Source of the DNA: Cyanobium sp. NS01
GTDB lineage: Bacteria; Cyanobacteriota; Cyanobacteriia; PCC-6307; Cyanobiaceae
DNA: 64,000 nucleotides
Assembly (NCBI RefSeq): GCF_014280235.1
Contig: NZ_CP047940.1
Location: forward strand, 868,001-932,000
Direction: 5' to 3'
This document shows, one piece after another, positions 48,157 through 57,455 of the stretch; positions within the stretch are counted from its first letter, which is position 1; each line of letters opens with the position of its first letter. The notes under the pieces were generated by a model. The model had not been told where the DNA came from, searched no databases, and worked only from the letters and a program-made list of their open reading frames with translations. The translations under genes and the position numbers were made by a program.

Positions 48157-48600
48157 TTAGCTGGCCGGGTCGACTCCGGGGGCACCTGCGTTGGCCCTCG
48201 GCTCGAAGCCCCACTGGGCCCTCAGCCCCGGGTTGCTCAGCTCCCAGGCGTGCTCGGAGGGGGCGACGTTGTGGGGTTGGCGGCAGGGAACCAGAGCCCG
48301 CTGGGCGAAGGCCTTCTGCAGCTGTGCGGCGTAGTGCTCGCTCTGGGCGATCAGGCCGTTGAGGTGCTGCTGGCCTCCTGCCGCCTTCAGCATCGCCTCG
48401 TTGGAGCGGCACAGGGCAAGGTCCTGAAGGTGCTGCTCCAGCCAGTTCCATTCGTAGTGGAGCATCGCGTCGCTGCAGTGCTCCAGCTCGCTCACGTAGA
48501 GATCGGCCGGAGGCCGCTCAGGCGCGCCGGCTGGCCGGACAGCGGCCTGGTGATCCAGGCGCTGGCCAAGGCGCTGCATGATGGCGCGCAGTTCACTCAT
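48157..48600 (-). CDS. hypothetical helical protein (147 aa) downstream of ferritin
   Basis: 147 residues, soluble and mostly helical: LYVSELEHCSDAMLHYEWNW and EQHLQDLALCRSNEAMLKAA. The second half includes AQRALVPCRQPHNVAPSEHA. His, Glu and Cys are frequent, which could suit metal binding, but no family motif is recognised. It is 47 bp after the ferritin stop on the same strand, so co-expression is likely. Confidence 0.6.
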   Translation of the reverse strand: MSELRAIMQRLGQRLDHQAAVRPAGAPERPPADLYVSELEHCSDAMLHYEWNWLEQHLQDLALCRSNEAMLKAAGGQQHLNGLIAQSEHYAAQLQKAFAQRALVPCRQPHNVAPSEHAWELSNPGLRAQWGFEPRANAGAPGVDPAS

Positions 48601-48647
48601 GGGCCCAGGCGATGCTCCTGGCCATTGTTGCTGGGCGAAGGGGGCCT

Positions 48648-49184
48648 TCAGGCGCCGCCAGCGGCGCCGTAACCCACCATTGTGGCCTTGACGTGGGCCA
48701 GGGCTGTCCCTTCGAGGAACTGTTGATCCAGCAGCAGCAGTGCTGCCGAATTGTCCCCGGCGAGCCGCAGGCGTTTGCGCACGAAGCGGGCCTCCGCCTC
48801 CTCCTTGATCTGCTCCTCCACGAACCAGTCGAGCATCGCCGAGGCACTGCGCTCGCAGTTCTCCTCGGCCAGGCCATAGAGCCGGTTGATGGAGGCTGTC
48901 ACCTCCTTCTCCATCTCCGAGACCCGGTCGAACAGCTGCTGCACCGATTGCCAGTCGCGCTGGGGTGCCTGGATCGTGGGCAGGATCACCTCCTCATCAC
49001 AGTCCACCAGATAGGCGATCATCCGCGCCGCGTGGGCGCGCTCCTCGTTGCTCTTCTCGAGCATGTACTTGGAGAATCCCGCCAGATCCTTTTCCCGCAG
49101 CCAGATCGACATCGACAGGTAGCTGTGGCTGGCCTGAAACTCCGATTCCAGATGGCGGTTGATGGCGGTGGTGAGCTGGTTCAT
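48648..49184 (-). CDS. Ferritin (non-haem iron storage)
   Basis: 178 residues, four-helix bundle. The ferroxidase centre residues fit: Glu15 in HLESEFQASHSYL, Glu48 and His51 in SNEERAHAARM, and Glu in the CERSASAMLDWFVEEQIKEE helix. It oxidises Fe(II) and stores Fe(III) in a 24-mer. It complements futAB in iron handling. The ATG overlaps the stop of a 44-codon ORF by 4 nt. Confidence 0.93.
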   Translation of the reverse strand: MNQLTTAINRHLESEFQASHSYLSMSIWLREKDLAGFSKYMLEKSNEERAHAARMIAYLVDCDEEVILPTIQAPQRDWQSVQQLFDRVSEMEKEVTASINRLYGLAEENCERSASAMLDWFVEEQIKEEAEARFVRKRLRLAGDNSAALLLLDQQFLEGTALAHVKATMVGYGAAGGA

Positions 49185-49315
49185 CGCAGGGGAGCGGGGC
49201 CACGGTTGGGTTTGGAGGCCAGCCTATGAACCCTGGGGATGGCCAGCTGCTGATGGGCCCAGTGGGCACTGAGCGCCGCCAGCAGGCTGAGCTGGTTGCC
49301 ACGGATGCGAAGCAT
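49181..49315 (-). CDS. possible 44-residue peptide coupled to ferritin
   Basis: ATG start; 44 residues, basic, with a semi-hydrophobic first half (LSLLAALSAHWAHQQLAIP) and a Pro/Arg tail. Its stop overlaps the ferritin ATG as ATGA, the layout of translational coupling. It could be a small protein or a leader peptide for ferritin translation. No family recognised. Confidence 0.4.
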   Translation of the reverse strand: MLRIRGNQLSLLAALSAHWAHQQLAIPRVHRLASKPNRGPAPLR

Positions 49316-49461
49316 GGGTGCCGGTGCGGTTGCGTTCAGACTGCCGCTCACCGCTCCCCCGGTCGAGCCGTCAGGTGACGCCTGCGGGCAACCGATGGCA
49401 CAGAGCGAGGTGGCCTCCGCTCGGATGGGCCGGCCAGGATGGGGGTCACTGGAAGGTGGCC

Positions 49462-50220
49462 ATGGCCCGACTGCTCGTGATCCAGCACCTGGAGCGCGAA
49501 GGCCCGGGCCAGTTTGCCGCCGCAGCGGCTGCCCGGGGCTGGCAGCTGGAGGTGCTGCGTCCCGACCTGGCCCAGCCCCTGCGCGATCCCCTCGACGACG
49601 AGATCCTGCTGGTGCTGGGGGGGCCGATGGGTGTGGCCCAACTGGGCGACCCCGCCCTTGCCTGGCTCGCCGAGGAGGTGGCCCTGCTGAAGAGGGTGCT
49701 GGCACGCCAGCAGCCCGTGATCGGCATCTGCCTGGGCGCCCAGCTGCTGGCCCATGCGGCGGGAGGCACGGTGGAGCCGCTCACCTGCGGGGTTCCAGCG
49801 CTGCAGGTGCGGGAGGTGGGCTGGGGGGCGGTGAGCTTCCTGGGGGACCCCAGCCAGGAGCCCCTGCTGCGGGGGCTGGAGGCCAGTGAACTGATGCTGC
49901 ACTGGCATGGCGATCGGGTGCGTCTGCCCGCCGGTGCCGAGCTGCTGGGCTCCACGTTGCTTTGCCCTGAGCAGATCTTCCGCCTCGGCGCGCGGGCCTA
50001 CGGCCTCCAGTGTCACGGCGAGGTGCTGGAGCGGGATCTGCAGCGCTGGCTGGAGGAGGACGCGGCCTATGTGGCGGCCGCCCTGGGCCCTGGGGGGGTG
50101 GAGCGGATCCACGCCGACACGCGCCGCTGGGGCGCCAGGGCCGAGCGGCAAGGGCGCCGCCTGATCGACAATCTGCTCGATCTGCTCGTGCAGACGACCC
50201 CGGCATCCCCGCTCAGCTGA
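49462..50220 (+). CDS. class I glutamine amidotransferase-like protein
   Basis: 252 residues. GATase-I triad: Cys90 in IGICLGAQLLAHAAGG and the His-x-Glu pair in GLQCHGEV (near 190); the oxyanion LVLGGPMGVAQ is kept. The acceptor substrate is unknown; the family includes GMP synthase-like stand-alone amidases and gamma-glutamyl hydrolases. ATG 49462 fits. Its end overlaps the convergent metallophosphoesterase by 8 nt. Confidence 0.9.
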   Translation: MARLLVIQHLEREGPGQFAAAAAARGWQLEVLRPDLAQPLRDPLDDEILLVLGGPMGVAQLGDPALAWLAEEVALLKRVLARQQPVIGICLGAQLLAHAAGGTVEPLTCGVPALQVREVGWGAVSFLGDPSQEPLLRGLEASELMLHWHGDRVRLPAGAELLGSTLLCPEQIFRLGARAYGLQCHGEVLERDLQRWLEEDAAYVAAALGPGGVERIHADTRRWGARAERQGRRLIDNLLDLLVQTTPASPLS

Positions 50221-51265
50221 TCCCGATCTGCAGCGGGCGCCGCTGCAGACGCGGCCCCTGGCTGGGTTGGATCGCCTGGGGCAGGGAGCCGGCGGCCAGC
50301 GGCTCCAGGCTGTTGAGGCTGTAGGTGGTTTCGCTCAGTCCGCCCGCGCCGCCGGAGAGCTCCAGCAGGGTGAGGCTCTGCTGCGGCGGGGCGGTGCTCT
50401 GGAGCAGCTGGCGCGGGCCGCTGCCCATGGCGCCGAGGCTGAGCAGGTTGAGGCCCCCCACCCGGCCGGGGAACCAGGTGTGGTGATGGCCACTGATGTA
50501 GAGGGCGACCCCCTGGCGCTCCAGCAGCGCCCGCAGCAGGGCGGGCTGATGCAGCACCTCGCCGCTGCGGTCCCGGCCCTGGCCCACGGCGTAGAGGGGC
50601 AGGTGGCCGATCGCCAGCCGCAGCCGGGCCTGGCGGGCCTGGGGGCTGGCGAGCTGCCGTTCCGCCCAGCGCAGCTGCTCCCCCCCCAGCCCCGCGGAGG
50701 ACGCGTCCAGCACCAGCACGAACACGCCTCGGTGCAGCAGGCTGTAGCGGAAGGGGAAGTTCGAGCCGTCCAGCAGCGTGATCCTGAGGCGGGAGCGCTG
50801 GGCGAGCCAGAACCGGCTGGCTTCCTGGCGATCCAGGGCGAACACGTAGCGCCCGTTCTGCTGGCTGCTGGAGGCATCGTGGTTGCCCATCGCCGCAGCG
50901 AAGGCGAGGCCATCGCTCAGCAGGGGATCGAGCACGTTCACCCCGAAGCTGCGCCACATCGCCTGCAGCTGGCTGGCCGTGAGCCCCCGTTTCTGGCCGG
51001 CCACCATGTCGCCGGCGCAGAGCACCAGCTCAGGGCGCAGGCGGCCCAGCAGAGCCACCCCCCGCTGCACCTGGGGCACGTAGGTGGTGGAGCCGTAGCT
51101 GCTGTTGAGATCGCTGATCAGGGCGATGCGCAGGGGGCTGTCGTCTGCGCCGGTTCCTGGCGTGAGGCTGGCGGCGCTGCCCGACCTGCTCCACAGGGGC
51201 CGGGCCAGCCAGAAACCGGCCCCCCCGGCGGCCAGCTGCAGGAGATGCCGTCGGGAGCAATGCAT
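50213..51265 (-). CDS. metallophosphoesterase with Tat-like leader
   Basis: 350 residues. The leader MHCSRRHLLQLAAGGAGFWLA resembles a twin-arginine signal (SRRHLL). Calcineurin-like motifs: ISDLN (normally D-x-H; here Asn replaces His), GDM, GNHDA, GHLPLY and GHHHTWF. The metal-binding Asp, Asn and His are present apart from the first His. A secreted phosphatase or phosphodiesterase is likely. The gene ends within the convergent amidotransferase gene. Confidence 0.85.
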   Translation of the reverse strand: MHCSRRHLLQLAAGGAGFWLARPLWSRSGSAASLTPGTGADDSPLRIALISDLNSSYGSTTYVPQVQRGVALLGRLRPELVLCAGDMVAGQKRGLTASQLQAMWRSFGVNVLDPLLSDGLAFAAAMGNHDASSSQQNGRYVFALDRQEASRFWLAQRSRLRITLLDGSNFPFRYSLLHRGVFVLVLDASSAGLGGEQLRWAERQLASPQARQARLRLAIGHLPLYAVGQGRDRSGEVLHQPALLRALLERQGVALYISGHHHTWFPGRVGGLNLLSLGAMGSGPRQLLQSTAPPQQSLTLLELSGGAGGLSETTYSLNSLEPLAAGSLPQAIQPSQGPRLQRRPLQIGIS

Positions 51266-51322
51266 CGGCGTGAGGGAGTGGCTGGGCAGGGCGGCTCAGG
51301 GGGAGGCCAGGCCCTGCTCCGA

Positions 51323-51484
51323 TCAGAACACGGCGAGGGAGGCGCCCAGCACCACCACCATCGTCGCGATCAGAGCCACGGCCCAGAGGGCGTGGGACGT
51401 GGCGTCGGCGGGAGTTTCGCCAGCTACCGCGGCAATCTCGTCGGCGTAGAGATTGTCGTGGTTCTCGAGGTCGTGAGTGCGCAT
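51323..51484 (-). CDS. small single-span membrane protein (53 aa)
   Basis: ATG 51484. A polar acidic head (MRTHDLENHDNLYADEIAAV) is followed by one hydrophobic helix (ALWAVALIATMVVVLGASLA). The frame is open upstream to 51532, with less typical residues. No family recognised. It lies upstream of the metallophosphoesterase by 57 bp. Confidence 0.6.
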   Translation of the reverse strand: MRTHDLENHDNLYADEIAAVAGETPADATSHALWAVALIATMVVVLGASLAVF

Positions 51485-51591
51485 GGTGGTCCTCCCGAGG
51501 GGTGGTTTCAACCTAGGCAGCAGCCCCAGCACGCACCACCTTCAGGCCGTGACGAGATGTGTGGGGGTATGACGAATTGCCGTGGCGGTGA

Positions 51592-52014
51592 TCAGCTACC
51601 GGGCGTCGCCTGGCGCTTGCCGCCCCTGCGGCCCTTGCCGGGGCCTCCCACGGGCGCCTCGATGCCATTGCGCTCATAGATCTTGCGCATCTCGTCGCGG
51701 TACTGGGCCCGCAGCTTCTGATTGGCCTTGCGCTCGTCTTTGCGGCAACTGCGCAGCTCCTGCTGGTTGGACGCCCCCGACACGCAGCGCTCGCTCTTCT
51801 GCTGGATCTGGGAGCGCTCCTTCTGCAGCTTGAGGGTGAGCGCCTTGCGCTCCGGAAAGATCTTCTCCCGCTGGGCCGGGGTGAGCCGCTCGGGGGGGGC
51901 GGACGTCTGGGCCAGGGCGGGGCCCAGGCTGCCCAGGGCGAGGCTGAGACCGGCGGCGGTGGCCAGGCCGGTGCGCACGAGGCGACGGGACAGGCAGATG
52001 GAGGAAATGGTCAT
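51592..52014 (-). CDS. exported charged helical protein (140 aa)
   Basis: A signal peptide (LVRTGLATAAGLSLALGSLG, cleavage near ALA/Q) is followed by a mature part of 105 residues rich in Lys, Arg, Glu and Gln (LTPAQREKIFPERKALTLKL, QKERSQIQQKSERCVSGAS). Two cysteines (RCVSG, RSCRK) may pair. The helix pattern recalls periplasmic stress proteins of the Spy/CpxP kind, a weak resemblance. It lies 3 bp downstream of the histidine kinase gene, so periplasmic stress signalling is a possible link. Confidence 0.65.
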   Translation of the reverse strand: MTISSICLSRRLVRTGLATAAGLSLALGSLGPALAQTSAPPERLTPAQREKIFPERKALTLKLQKERSQIQQKSERCVSGASNQQELRSCRKDERKANQKLRAQYRDEMRKIYERNGIEAPVGGPGKGRRGGKRQATPGS

Positions 52015-52017
52015 GGC

Positions 52018-53391
52018 TCAGGGATGTTCAACGCCATTCATCCTGTCCTGCTGGTCTGAATGAGATCGGTCTGGAGAGCGCGAAGATGTGACCAGATCTG
52101 ACAGAGATCGCCCCCGCAACCCCAGGGTGAAGCCCCCCTGGCCGGGGCGGTGGTGGAAGAGTTCGCCGCCATGCTCCAGGGCGACGCGCTGGGCGATGGC
52201 CAGGCCGAGGCCACAGTGGCCGTCGCCGCCCCTGGCCTCATCGAGCCGTCGAAAGGGCTGCAGCGCCTGGTGCCAGAGCGCCTCGGGAATCCCCTCGCCG
52301 GCGTCACTCACGGCGATCGCAAAGCCCCCAGCGTCCCAGGGCTGCAGGCTCAGCTGGTAGGGGGGGTGGCCGTGGTGGGCGGCGTTGCTGAGCAGGTTCC
52401 CCACCGCCCGGGTGAGGGCGATGGGCCGCACCCAGGCCTGCAGAGGCTTCAGGTCCAGGCTCAGGTTGCTCAGGCCGCTCTGGCCGGCGACTTCGGCCAG
52501 CAGGGCCGCCAGGTCCACCCGCACCGGCTGCTCTTCTGCGTCTCCCCGGGCGAAGGCGATGAACTGGCTGGTGATCCGTTCGAGGGCATCGAGGTCGCCC
52601 TGGGCCTTGGTGCTCTCGGCGGTGGACATCGGCTGGCCCTCGGCCAGGTGCAGGCGCAGGCGCAGCCTGGTGATCGGGCTGTTGAGGTCGTGGCCGATGC
52701 CGGCCAGCATCGTGGCCCGTTCCTGCCTGTCCAGCCGCAGGTGCTCAAGCAGGCCGTTGAAGCGGCGGGTGATCTGGCGGACCGCCCTGGTGCCGCGCTC
52801 CGGCAGCGGTTCGGGGTCCTGGCTGGTGCCCAGCTGCTGCAGGGAGTTCTCCAGCTGGCGCAGGGGGCGCTGAACCTCCAGGCTCAGCACCAGGGTGGAG
52901 AGTGCCAGGCCCGCGGCCCCCAGCGACAGGATCAGCGAGAGGGGGTCGGGGGGCCAGCGCCGCGGGTCGGGAATGGCCACCGCCAGCCAGATCGACTCGA
53001 AGGGCGACACCACTTCGACCCAGAGGCTGCCTCCAGCGGCCACCACCTCCCGGCAGAAGCCCAGCTGGCTGCAGAGCTCGGCGTGGAGAGCCTCGGCTTC
53101 CGCTCCGCCCCTGTCCCCTGCCGGCGGATGGTCCTCCGCCAGCTCCAGGCCGCTGAGTTCCGCCACAGACTCCATCGGGTAGCTCTCCAGGGCCAGCTCC
53201 CCCAGGCGCAGGCTGAAGGCCACCTCCGAGCCCAGCTGCACCATCTGGCTGCGGGCCAGCCGGCGGCTGAGCAGGGTCTGAACCAGCAGCAGGCTCAGCA
53301 GCCAGAGCCCCAGGCCGCCCGCCCCGTAGGCCAGCACCCTCAGCCATCGGCGGGATCCCGCCGCAGAGCGGCTAGGCACGCGGCTGGCCAT
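52018..53391 (-). CDS. sensor histidine kinase (EnvZ type)
   Basis: About 457 residues. Two membrane helices (about 20-45 and 170-195) flank a periplasmic domain of about 110 residues. A HAMP region and the DHp domain with the phospho-acceptor His in AGIGHDLNSPITRLR follow. The catalytic domain has the N box (NLLSNAAHHG), DAGEGIP, and the G2 box (CGLGLAIAQRVA). It phosphorylates the response regulator whose gene overlaps it by 20 nt. ATG 53391 is used; ATG 53412 is possible. Confidence 0.9.
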   Translation of the reverse strand: MASRVPSRSAAGSRRWLRVLAYGAGGLGLWLLSLLLVQTLLSRRLARSQMVQLGSEVAFSLRLGELALESYPMESVAELSGLELAEDHPPAGDRGGAEAEALHAELCSQLGFCREVVAAGGSLWVEVVSPFESIWLAVAIPDPRRWPPDPLSLILSLGAAGLALSTLVLSLEVQRPLRQLENSLQQLGTSQDPEPLPERGTRAVRQITRRFNGLLEHLRLDRQERATMLAGIGHDLNSPITRLRLRLHLAEGQPMSTAESTKAQGDLDALERITSQFIAFARGDAEEQPVRVDLAALLAEVAGQSGLSNLSLDLKPLQAWVRPIALTRAVGNLLSNAAHHGHPPYQLSLQPWDAGGFAIAVSDAGEGIPEALWHQALQPFRRLDEARGGDGHCGLGLAIAQRVALEHGGELFHHRPGQGGFTLGLRGRSLSDLVTSSRSPDRSHSDQQDRMNGVEHP

Positions 53392-54094
53392 CGGGAACGA
53401 AGACGTAGCCATAGCCCCACACCGTCTGGATGTGGCGGGGTTGGGAGGGGTCCGCCTCCACCAGCCGCCGTAACCGCGACACCTGCACATCCATGCTGCG
53501 GGCGTCGGTCTCGCTGGTGGGTCCCCGCGAGAGTTCAATCAGCCGCTCCCGCGACAGGGGCCTGTGGGGGTGCTGGGCCAGGGCCAGCAGCAGGCTGAAT
53601 TCGCCGCTGGTGATCGTCACCGGCTCGCCGTCGCGCTCCAGCCGCCGCGTGCTGGGATCCAGCTGCCAGGCCCCGAAGCCGATCGGGTTGGCGTCAGGCC
53701 GCGGCGTGCCCGGCGGACCCTGCTGACGCCGGCGCAGCACCGCCTCGATGCGGGCCATGAGCTCGCGGGGCAGGAAGGGTTTGGCCAGGTAGTCATCGGC
53801 GCCCTGCTCCAGCCCGATGATCCGGTCCACCGCATCGCCCCTGGCGGTGAGCATCAGCACCGGCAGGTCATCGCCGCCGTCGCGCAGCCGCCGCAGCACC
53901 AGCAGGCCGTCGTCTCCGGGGAGCATCAGATCGAGCACCAGCAGGTCTGGCCGCTGACTCTCCAGCCGCGCCGTGAGCTGCTGACCATTGGCCAGGCAGC
54001 GCACCTCGTAGCCCTGTTCACCGAGATAGCGCTGCAGCATCTGACGTAGCTCGGCGTCATCGTCGACAACCCAGATGCGGTGGGAACGGGCCAT
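53372..54094 (-). CDS. OmpR-family response regulator
   Basis: 240 residues. The receiver domain (about 5-120) has the acidic pair in WVVDDDAELR, the phospho-acceptor Asp in LLVLDLMLPGDDG, and Lys in LAKPFLPREL. A winged-helix DNA-binding domain (about 145-235) with SRERLIELSRGP and SRLRRLVEADPSQPRHIQTV follows, like OmpR/PhoB. The partner kinase gene overlaps at the end. The regulated genes are unknown; the exported protein downstream is one candidate. Confidence 0.93.
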   Translation of the reverse strand: MARSHRIWVVDDDAELRQMLQRYLGEQGYEVRCLANGQQLTARLESQRPDLLVLDLMLPGDDGLLVLRRLRDGGDDLPVLMLTARGDAVDRIIGLEQGADDYLAKPFLPRELMARIEAVLRRRQQGPPGTPRPDANPIGFGAWQLDPSTRRLERDGEPVTITSGEFSLLLALAQHPHRPLSRERLIELSRGPTSETDARSMDVQVSRLRRLVEADPSQPRHIQTVWGYGYVFVPDGQPRA

Positions 54095-54204
54095 GGCGCC
54101 GGGCAGCCGGGGTGGCTCAGGAGGCGATCATCCTGAACCGATCCAGGCCCGGTCGGTCGAGCCACTGTCCCTGCGGCGGTGCTGTCCCCAAGCCGGCCAC
54201 GGCC

Positions 54205-55182
54205 TCACACCAGGGCCAGACCCCGTTCGTTGAACACCCCCTCGAACAGCATCGAGCTCAGGTAGCGCTCGCCGGAGTCAGGCAGCACCACCACGATCGT
54301 CTTGCCGGCATAGGCGGGATCGGCGGCCAGGCGCAGCGCCGCGCAGGTGGCGGCACCGCAGGAGATGCCCGCCAGGATGCCTTCCTCCCGCATCAGCCGC
54401 CGGGCCATGGCCACCGCCTCGGCGTCAGACACGGTCTCCACCCGGTCCACCAGGCTGAGGTCGAGGTTGCCTGGAACAAAGCCCGCGCCGATCCCCTGGA
54501 TCTTGTGGGGCCCCGGGCTGATCTCATCCCCTGCCCTGGTCTGGCTGATCACCGGGCTGGTGAGCGGCTCCACCGCCACCGATTCAAGCGGCTGGCCCAG
54601 CGTGGTCTTGATGTAGCGGCTGACGCCCGTGATCGTGCCCCCCGTGCCGACCCCGGCCACCAGCACATCGATCTGCCCGTCGCTGTCGTCCCAGATCTCC
54701 GGGCCTGTGGTGTCGTGGTGGATGCGGGGGTTGGCGGGATTGGCGAACTGCTGCAGCAGCACGTAGCGGCCTGGCTCCGATTCCGCCAGTTCGCGGGCAA
54801 CGTTGATGGCACCGGGCATCCCCTGGCGCCCCTCGGTGAGCAGCAGCCGGGCGCCGTAGGCCGTGAGCAGCTTGCGGCGCTCCAGGCTCATCGTCTCCGG
54901 CATGGTGAGGGTGAGGGGGATGCCGCGCGAGGCCGCCACGAAGGCCAGGGCGATGCCGGTGTTGCCGCTGGTTGGCTCGATCAGTTCCTTGCCGGGGCCC
55001 AGCAGCCCATCCCGTTCGGCCTGCCAGATCATGGCGGCGCCGATCCGGCACTTCACCGAGTAGGCGGGATTACGCCCTTCGATCTTGGCCAGCACGGTGG
55101 CGCCACAGCCCTCAGTGATCCGGTTGAGCCGCACCAGGGGGGTCTTGCCGATCGTGAAGCTGTTGTCGGCGTAGACCGCCAT
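54205..55182 (-). CDS. cysK: Cysteine synthase (O-acetylserine sulphhydrylase)
   Basis: 325 residues, fold-type II PLP enzyme. PLP Lys44 in [13 protein letters not shown], substrate loop [12 protein letters not shown], phosphate loop [10 protein letters not shown], and the closing [12 protein letters not shown] and [11 protein letters not shown]. It makes cysteine from O-acetylserine and sulphide. The start [19 protein letters not shown] is typical. It is divergent from bicA, with a 94-bp shared promoter region. Confidence 0.95.
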   Translation of the reverse strand: MAVYADNSFTIGKTPLVRLNRITEGCGATVLAKIEGRNPAYSVKCRIGAAMIWQAERDGLLGPGKELIEPTSGNTGIALAFVAASRGIPLTLTMPETMSLERRKLLTAYGARLLLTEGRQGMPGAINVARELAESEPGRYVLLQQFANPANPRIHHDTTGPEIWDDSDGQIDVLVAGVGTGGTITGVSRYIKTTLGQPLESVAVEPLTSPVISQTRAGDEISPGPHKIQGIGAGFVPGNLDLSLVDRVETVSDAEAVAMARRLMREEGILAGISCGAATCAALRLAADPAYAGKTIVVVLPDSGERYLSSMLFEGVFNERGLALV

Positions 55183-55276
55183 TGCTGAACGCCTTACCTG
55201 AGCCTCAGCCTAGGGAACCCCCCTGCCTAGGGTTCAGGATCCCTTCACGCTCGCTGTTGAGCCGGGGTCTCGTGCC

Positions 55277-57031
55277 ATGGCCACCGCCACGACGCCATCG
55301 GGGCACCCCTCCCTGCGGCTGCTGAACCACTTCAGCCTCGACACCATCAAGGGGGATCTGTTCGGGGGGGTCACCGCGGCGGTGATTGCCCTGCCGATGG
55401 CCCTGGCCTTCGGGGTGGCCTCCGGTGCCGGGGCTGCGGCCGGCCTCTGGGGGGCGGTGCTGGTGGGTCTGTTCGCCGCCCTGTTCGGCGGCACCCCCAC
55501 CCTGATCTCCGAGCCCACCGGCCCGATGACCGTGGTGATGACCGCCGTCATCGCCAGCCTCACCGCCCAGGACCCGGAGAACGGCCTGGCCATGGCCTTC
55601 ACCGTGGTGATGCTGGCCGGGGTGTTCCAGATCCTGTTCGGCCTGCTCAGGCTGGGTCGCTACGTGACCCAGATGCCCTACACGGTGATCTCGGGCTTCA
55701 TGAGCGGCATCGGCCTGATCCTGATCATTCTCCAGATCGGCCCCTTCCTGGGCCAGGCCATCCCCAAGGGCGGTGTGCTCGGCACCCTCGGTGCCCTCCC
55801 CTCCCTGCTGGCCGGGGCGCGCCCGGCGGAAGTCACCCTGGCTGTGGTGACCCTGGCGATCCTGTGGCTGACGCCGGCGCGGCTGAAGAAGGTGGCACCG
55901 CCCCAGCTGATCGCCCTGATCGCCGGCACCGTGCTCTCGCTCACCCTGCTGAGCGGCGCCGATGGCTCGGCTGAAGTGGAGGGCATCCGCCGCATCGGTG
56001 CCATCGCCTCCGGCCTGCCGAGGCTGCAGCTGCCCCACTTCGAGGTCTCTCAGCTCCAGCTGATGCTGGTGAACGGGGCCGTGCTGGGGATGCTGGGCTG
56101 CATCGACGCCCTGCTCACCGCCGTGGTGGCCGACAGCATCACCCGCACCGAGCACAACTCCAACAAGGAGCTGATCGGCCAGGGCCTCGGCAACCTCGTC
56201 TCCGGCCTGTTCGGCGGCATCGCCGGTGCCGGCGCCACCATGGGCACCGTGGTGAACATCCAGGCCGGCGGCCGCAGTGCCCTCTCCGGCCTCAGCCGTG
56301 CCCTGATCCTGATGCTGGTGATCCTGGCCGGCAGTGGCCTCGCCGCCCAGATCCCCCAGGCCGTGCTGGCCGGCATCGCCCTCAAGGTGGGCTTTGACAT
56401 CGTCGACTGGAGCTTTCTCAAGCGCGCCCACCAGATCTCGCTCACCGGCGCGCTGATCATGTATCTGGTGATCGGCCTCACCGTGCTGGTGGACCTGATC
56501 GCGGCGGTGGGCATCGGCGTGTTCATCGCCAACATCCTCACCATCGACAAGATGAGCGCCCTGCAGAGCCGCTCGGTGAAGTCGATCTCCACCGGCGATG
56601 GCGACCTGCTGCTCAGCGGCGAGGAGAAGGCGCTGCTGGATCAGGGCAAGGGCCAGGTGCTGCTGTTCCAGCTCACCGGCGCCATGATCTTTGGTGTGGC
56701 CAAGGCGATCGGCCGCGAACACAACGCCATCGGCGAGTGCAAGGCGGTGGTGTTCGATCTCACCGAGGTGTCCCACCTGGGCGTCACCTCCGCCCTGGCG
56801 GTGGAGAACGCCGTGGAGGAAGCGATCGAGAAGGGCCGTGAGGTGTTCGTGGTGGGGGCCAGCGGCACGACCCGCCAGCGGCTCGAGAAGCTCGGCCTCT
56901 ACGCCAAGTTGCCGCCGCAGCACCATCAGCTCAGCCGGGAGGAGGCCCTGCGCAGGGCTGTGGAGGGCCTCGCCATCAGCCCTGGCGCCAGAGCCGCCGC
57001 GGTCACCGATCTCCATCCCGCGGGGGCCTGA
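55277..57031 (+). CDS. bicA: BicA-type Na+-dependent bicarbonate transporter (SulP family)
   Basis: 584 residues. Fourteen-segment SulP membrane domain with GDLFGGVTAAVIALPMALAF, GGTPTLISEPTGPMTVVMTA (Na+/bicarbonate site region), YTVISGFMSGIG, and DSITRTEHNSNKELIGQG. A STAS domain (about 450-560) with VFDLTEVSHLGVTSALAVEN closes it. The match to BicA of Synechococcus PCC 7002 is very close in every motif, including the TEHNSNKEL segment, so bicarbonate rather than sulphate is favoured. BicA is a low-affinity, high-flux system complementing NDH-1MS. Confidence 0.93.
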   Translation: MATATTPSGHPSLRLLNHFSLDTIKGDLFGGVTAAVIALPMALAFGVASGAGAAAGLWGAVLVGLFAALFGGTPTLISEPTGPMTVVMTAVIASLTAQDPENGLAMAFTVVMLAGVFQILFGLLRLGRYVTQMPYTVISGFMSGIGLILIILQIGPFLGQAIPKGGVLGTLGALPSLLAGARPAEVTLAVVTLAILWLTPARLKKVAPPQLIALIAGTVLSLTLLSGADGSAEVEGIRRIGAIASGLPRLQLPHFEVSQLQLMLVNGAVLGMLGCIDALLTAVVADSITRTEHNSNKELIGQGLGNLVSGLFGGIAGAGATMGTVVNIQAGGRSALSGLSRALILMLVILAGSGLAAQIPQAVLAGIALKVGFDIVDWSFLKRAHQISLTGALIMYLVIGLTVLVDLIAAVGIGVFIANILTIDKMSALQSRSVKSISTGDGDLLLSGEEKALLDQGKGQVLLFQLTGAMIFGVAKAIGREHNAIGECKAVVFDLTEVSHLGVTSALAVENAVEEAIEKGREVFVVGASGTTRQRLEKLGLYAKLPPQHHQLSREEALRRAVEGLAISPGARAAAVTDLHPAGA

Positions 57032-57060
57032 GGGACTGGAAGCCCACAGCGGTGATGGCC

Positions 57061-57079
57061 CTGGGCCGTGCTGGCCCAG
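57061..57079 (+). terminator. hairpin after bicA
   Basis: CTGGGCC and GGCCCAG (7-bp arms, 5-nt loop) lie 30 bp after the bicA stop. No U-tract, so its terminator role is uncertain. Confidence 0.4.
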
Positions 57080-57165
57080 CGCCGCAGTGGGCCGGGATTC
57101 GGTGGCTGGTCTTCGCAGTCGCCTGACGGCTGCGCCAGAGTGTTGTGTAACGAACCATCACGGCG

Positions 57166-57411
57166 ATGCTCAAGCCGCTCTGGCTGGTGCGTCCCCGCCC
57201 CGACGGGGGTTGCGACTACGTCAGTTTCCAATTCGAGACCCTCGGTGGACCACCCCTCACCGGCTCTGTTGAGATGCGGGAAGGCAGCCATCTCCCACCC
57301 CAGATGCCCCTGCTCAAGCGGCGGCATCGGCTTGATCCCGATGAGGCCGAGCGCTGGAGGCTGCGACTGGAACAGGAAGGTGGCTTCCGTTTCAGTGAGC
57401 CCCTCTTCTAG
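57166..57411 (+). CDS. small conserved-type protein (81 aa)
   Basis: ATG start; 81 residues, soluble. LKPLWLVRPRPDGGCDYVSF and GSVEMREGSHLPPQMPLLKR, then DPDEAERWRLRLEQEGGFRF. Compact alternation and a conserved-looking Trp/Arg tail. No confident family. The next gene begins 44 bp later on the same strand. Confidence 0.6.
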   Translation: MLKPLWLVRPRPDGGCDYVSFQFETLGGPPLTGSVEMREGSHLPPQMPLLKRRHRLDPDEAERWRLRLEQEGGFRFSEPLF

Positions 57412-57455
57412 GCCGGCCTCGATACGCTCTATGCAGGCTTAGTTGTCCGCCGGCG

